Assembly (NCBI GenBank): GCA_035551935.1
Contig: DASZMJ010000282.1
Location: 1-9,206 of the forward strand
Source: DASZMJ01 sp035551935
GTDB taxonomy: Bacteria > Planctomycetota > Planctomycetia > Isosphaerales > Isosphaeraceae
Direction of reading: 5' to 3'
DNA length: 9,206 bases
Shown: one piece after another, positions 7,599 to 9,206 of the stretch
Numbering within the stretch: position 1 is the first letter of the stretch
Layout: every line of letters starts with the position of its first letter
The notes under the pieces: model-generated
Database searches by the model: none
Told to the model about the DNA's origin: nothing
Seen by the model: only the letters and a program-made list of their open reading frames with translations
Program-made: the position numbers and the translations under genes

Positions 7599-7725
7599 AT
7601 ACCGAATCGCGGGAATGGATCGTGTTTCGTAGGGTCCGCTGTGCGGACCGATCCCCTTGTGACGGAAGAAGATTGGTCCGCACGGCGGACCCTACGAAAG
7701 ACGAGCGTTCCGGGCGATTCCGTAT
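7599..7725. mobile_element. MITE-like 127-bp inverted-repeat element
   Basis: Two 55-bp arms (7599-7653 and 7671-7725) are inverted copies that align without gaps at 45 of 55 positions; the inner 29 bases match at 27. The spacer is 17 nt (7654-7670). Each arm contains its own short palindrome, GGTCCGC-TGT-GCGGACC on the left and GGTCCGC-ACG-GCGGACC on the right, so the transcript can fold as one long hairpin or as two small ones. It has no coding capacity. Size and symmetry fit a non-autonomous transposable element or a REP-type palindrome pair. No target-site duplication is obvious. It separates the second protease gene from the small gene downstream of it and could serve as a terminator. 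Confidence 0.75.
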
Positions 7726-7804
7726 CACTCCCCGACATTCTAACGGACCGTCGCCCGGCCGCAAAGTCGCGAGGGGAATCCTCGGCGGTGACGAGCGTTT
7801 CGGA

Positions 7805-8803
7805 TCACGATGAAAGCAACTCGACCTTGAGGGCCGAGAGGACCGCGGCGAGGGGGTTGGCATAGGTCAAGCCCTTGCCGTTGGTGCCGCCCAGATCGCT
7901 GCCGGCGAAGAGGAGGGCCACGGCGAGGCGGTCGGCGTCGACGATCAGGGAGCCGCTGTCGCCCCCCTGGCTGAAGGGGGAGTCGCCGTCGCCCTCGATC
8001 TCGATCTGATCGTTGAACTGGAGGGCGCCGACGTCGTAGGCGACGAGCAGGTTGTCGAGCTCGAAGGTCACGACCTTGCCCCGGGTCGTCGCGGTGGTGC
8101 GGCCGATCTTGCCGACGGGTGTCTGATCGTCGAGGAAGGAGCTGCCCGCCCCGGCGAGCTTGCCGCCCAGGCCCGTCAAGGTCCGCGCGTCGTATTCCAT
8201 CCCCGGATCAAGGGCCGCGACGGCGGCGTCGACGAGGTTCGGGCCGGTCTTCTTCAGGCGGACGAACCGCGCGAGCGTGGCCACGCGATCGGCCGGGTCC
8301 TTGCCGTCGTCGTACGGGCCGGGCTGGAGGATCGCGTCGCCGTGCCTGGCCTTGTTCTCGTTGGCCAGGACGTGGTTGTTCGACAGGATCATCACCCCGC
8401 CGCCGGCGAGGTCGCGGACGAAGGCGCCGAGCGTGCCGGCGGTGATCCTGAAATGCCCGATCGACTGGCCGATCTTGAGTGGTCGCCCGCGCTTCGCCGG
8501 CGCGGCGTACTTCGCGACGCGGCCGATGTAGCGGATGTCCACTTCGCCCTTGGCCTGCTTCCGGATCGTGTCGATGGCCGGGCTGTTCTCCAGTCCACGT
8601 TTCTGGACGCGGACCGCCAGGGAGTAATCCCCCTGTGTCTTCCGCGTGATCCCGAGGGCGACCGTCGGGGGGACCTCCCCCGTGATCGACAAGGGCTGCG
8701 CCGCCACCCCCAGGGCCGACTTCGTGACGACCGAGGTCGCCAGCGGGCGGACGACCGAATCGTGCATCCTCGCCTTCAAGTCCCGCGCGGAGTCGAGCTT
8801 CAT
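7805..8803 (-). CDS. Trypsin-like serine protease (NAL1-like S1 family)
   Basis: This 332-aa protein has no signal peptide. Residues 1-98 form an N-terminal domain (LDSARDLKARM helix, ALGITRKTQGDY, DIRYIGRVAK) of a type often found ahead of bacterial trypsin-like peptidases. The catalytic domain, about 115-330, has His144 in ILSNNHVLA, a likely Asp192 in LVDAAVAALD and Ser283 in SQGGDSGSLIV. The spacing and the GDSGS motif fit an active serine endopeptidase. I chose ATG 8803 because coherent homology begins there. An ATG at 8884 and a GTG at 8896 would add about 30 residues of poor sequence, and none has a convincing ribosome site. The small protein at 7312-7536 resembles its N-terminal domain, so they may work together. 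The gene is divergent from nuoB. Its substrate is unknown. Confidence 0.85.
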   Translation of the reverse strand: MKLDSARDLKARMHDSVVRPLATSVVTKSALGVAAQPLSITGEVPPTVALGITRKTQGDYSLAVRVQKRGLENSPAIDTIRKQAKGEVDIRYIGRVAKYAAPAKRGRPLKIGQSIGHFRITAGTLGAFVRDLAGGGVMILSNNHVLANENKARHGDAILQPGPYDDGKDPADRVATLARFVRLKKTGPNLVDAAVAALDPGMEYDARTLTGLGGKLAGAGSSFLDDQTPVGKIGRTTATTRGKVVTFELDNLLVAYDVGALQFNDQIEIEGDGDSPFSQGGDSGSLIVDADRLAVALLFAGSDLGGTNGKGLTYANPLAAVLSALKVELLSS

Positions 8804-8911
8804 CGCCGTTGCATCCCGATTCGGAGTCCAGGGAAGCGTTGCAATCCATGCATACCGGAGAGGATCGCGGGTCGCAAGGACCATTCCCGGCTGCACGCGG
8901 CCGGACCCCCC

Positions 8912-8940
8912 TGGCGACGGTGGGGCGGGGCGTTTAGGAT
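8912..8940 (+). promoter_or_regulatory. Possible sigma-70-type promoter before nuoB
   Basis: TAGGAT (8935-8940) matches 4 of 6 bases of a -10 box. TGGCGA (8912-8917), 17 nt upstream, is a poor -35 (3 of 6). It lies about 48 bp before the nuoB start in the 185-bp gap between the divergent protease and nuoB. Support is weak. Confidence 0.2.
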
Positions 8941-8988
8941 GGGCGCGAGGTCAGCGATGAGTCCCCCTCGGCGAAGAGTCCCACGACG

Positions 8989-9206
8989 ATGGCGACGACC
9001 AGCACGCGCCCCGATATCCATAGGCCGGAATGGACGACGGTCATCGACCCGGTGCTCCAGAAGGAACTGGAGCAGCACGTCCTGGTGACGAGCTGGGACA
9101 AGCTCCTGGGCATGATCGACGTCGTGTACAACTGGGGGCGGCGGTCGAGCTTGTGGCCGTTGGGGTTCGGCCTGGCCTGCTGCGCCATCGAGATGATCTG
9201 CACGGC
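8989..9206 (+). CDS. nuoB: NADH-quinone oxidoreductase subunit B (partial, runs off the window)
   Basis: The first 72 residues are present, beginning MATTSTRPDI. The segment VTSWDKLLGMIDVVYNWGRR followed by SSLWPLGFGLACCAIEMICT is characteristic of NuoB, the peripheral-arm subunit of respiratory complex I that holds iron-sulfur cluster N2. The paired Cys64-Cys65 in GLACCAIEM are two of the four N2 ligands; the other two lie beyond the window. The N-terminal extension before VTSWDK is variable in the family. The start ATG at 8989 has a GAAGAG about 10 nt upstream. nuoA normally sits immediately before nuoB, but here the upstream neighbour is a divergent protease, so this nuoB seems to open its own transcription unit. 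Confidence 0.93.
   Translation, partial: MATTSTRPDIHRPEWTTVIDPVLQKELEQHVLVTSWDKLLGMIDVVYNWGRRSSLWPLGFGLACCAIEMICT

Noticed and set aside
7442..7865. Plus-strand open frames across the 7599-7725 repeat
   Set aside because: They read through an inverted repeat and the ends of two minus-strand genes, and the translations show no protein-like features.

Overview
The window is GC-rich, densely coded, and looks like a planctomycete, most likely Isosphaeraceae (Singulisphaera/Paludisphaera type). The clues are a PEP-CTERM sorting tail, a small membrane protein ending in an LGLNVTKHVVIAYL-type segment, secreted proteins with a DUF1349-like C-terminal domain, and many peptidase and CHAT genes. The taxonomic call is inferred from protein style and base composition, not from a marker gene.

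Layout. Positions 1-299 hold no convincing gene. Positions 300-434 (+) encode the C-terminal tail of a PEP-CTERM protein with no body in front of it, probably a relic. A small membrane protein lies on the minus strand at 510-749. A plus-strand block follows. It starts with a secreted two-domain protein (1003-2187) and a 107-bp inverted repeat (2224-2330). Next come a secreted HtrA/trypsin-like protease carrying the same C-terminal domain (2403-4052) and, 49 bp later, a large CHAT-(NB-ARC)-TPR protein (4102-7290). The TPR part of that protein is built from almost identical 120-bp DNA repeats. Two minus-strand genes converge on it: a 74-aa protein (7312-7536) and a second trypsin-like protease (7805-8803). 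They are separated by a 127-bp MITE-like inverted repeat (7599-7725). The window ends inside nuoB (8989 onward, +), divergent from the second protease.

How it may work. The CHAT-NB-ARC-TPR protein has an intact caspase-like His/Cys pair, a P-loop and a Walker B, so it has the parts of an NTP-switched, ligand-sensing protease of the kind found in prokaryotic conflict and cell-suicide systems. Two serine proteases of different type lie on either side of it. The upstream one is closely spaced and co-directional but carries a signal peptide, while the CHAT protein has none, so a direct cascade is not certain. The small 74-aa protein looks like a free-standing copy of the N-terminal domain of the second protease, which suggests a prodomain or inhibitor acting in trans. 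The most interesting points are this peptidase cluster, the stand-alone prodomain-like protein and the freshly amplified TPR array.
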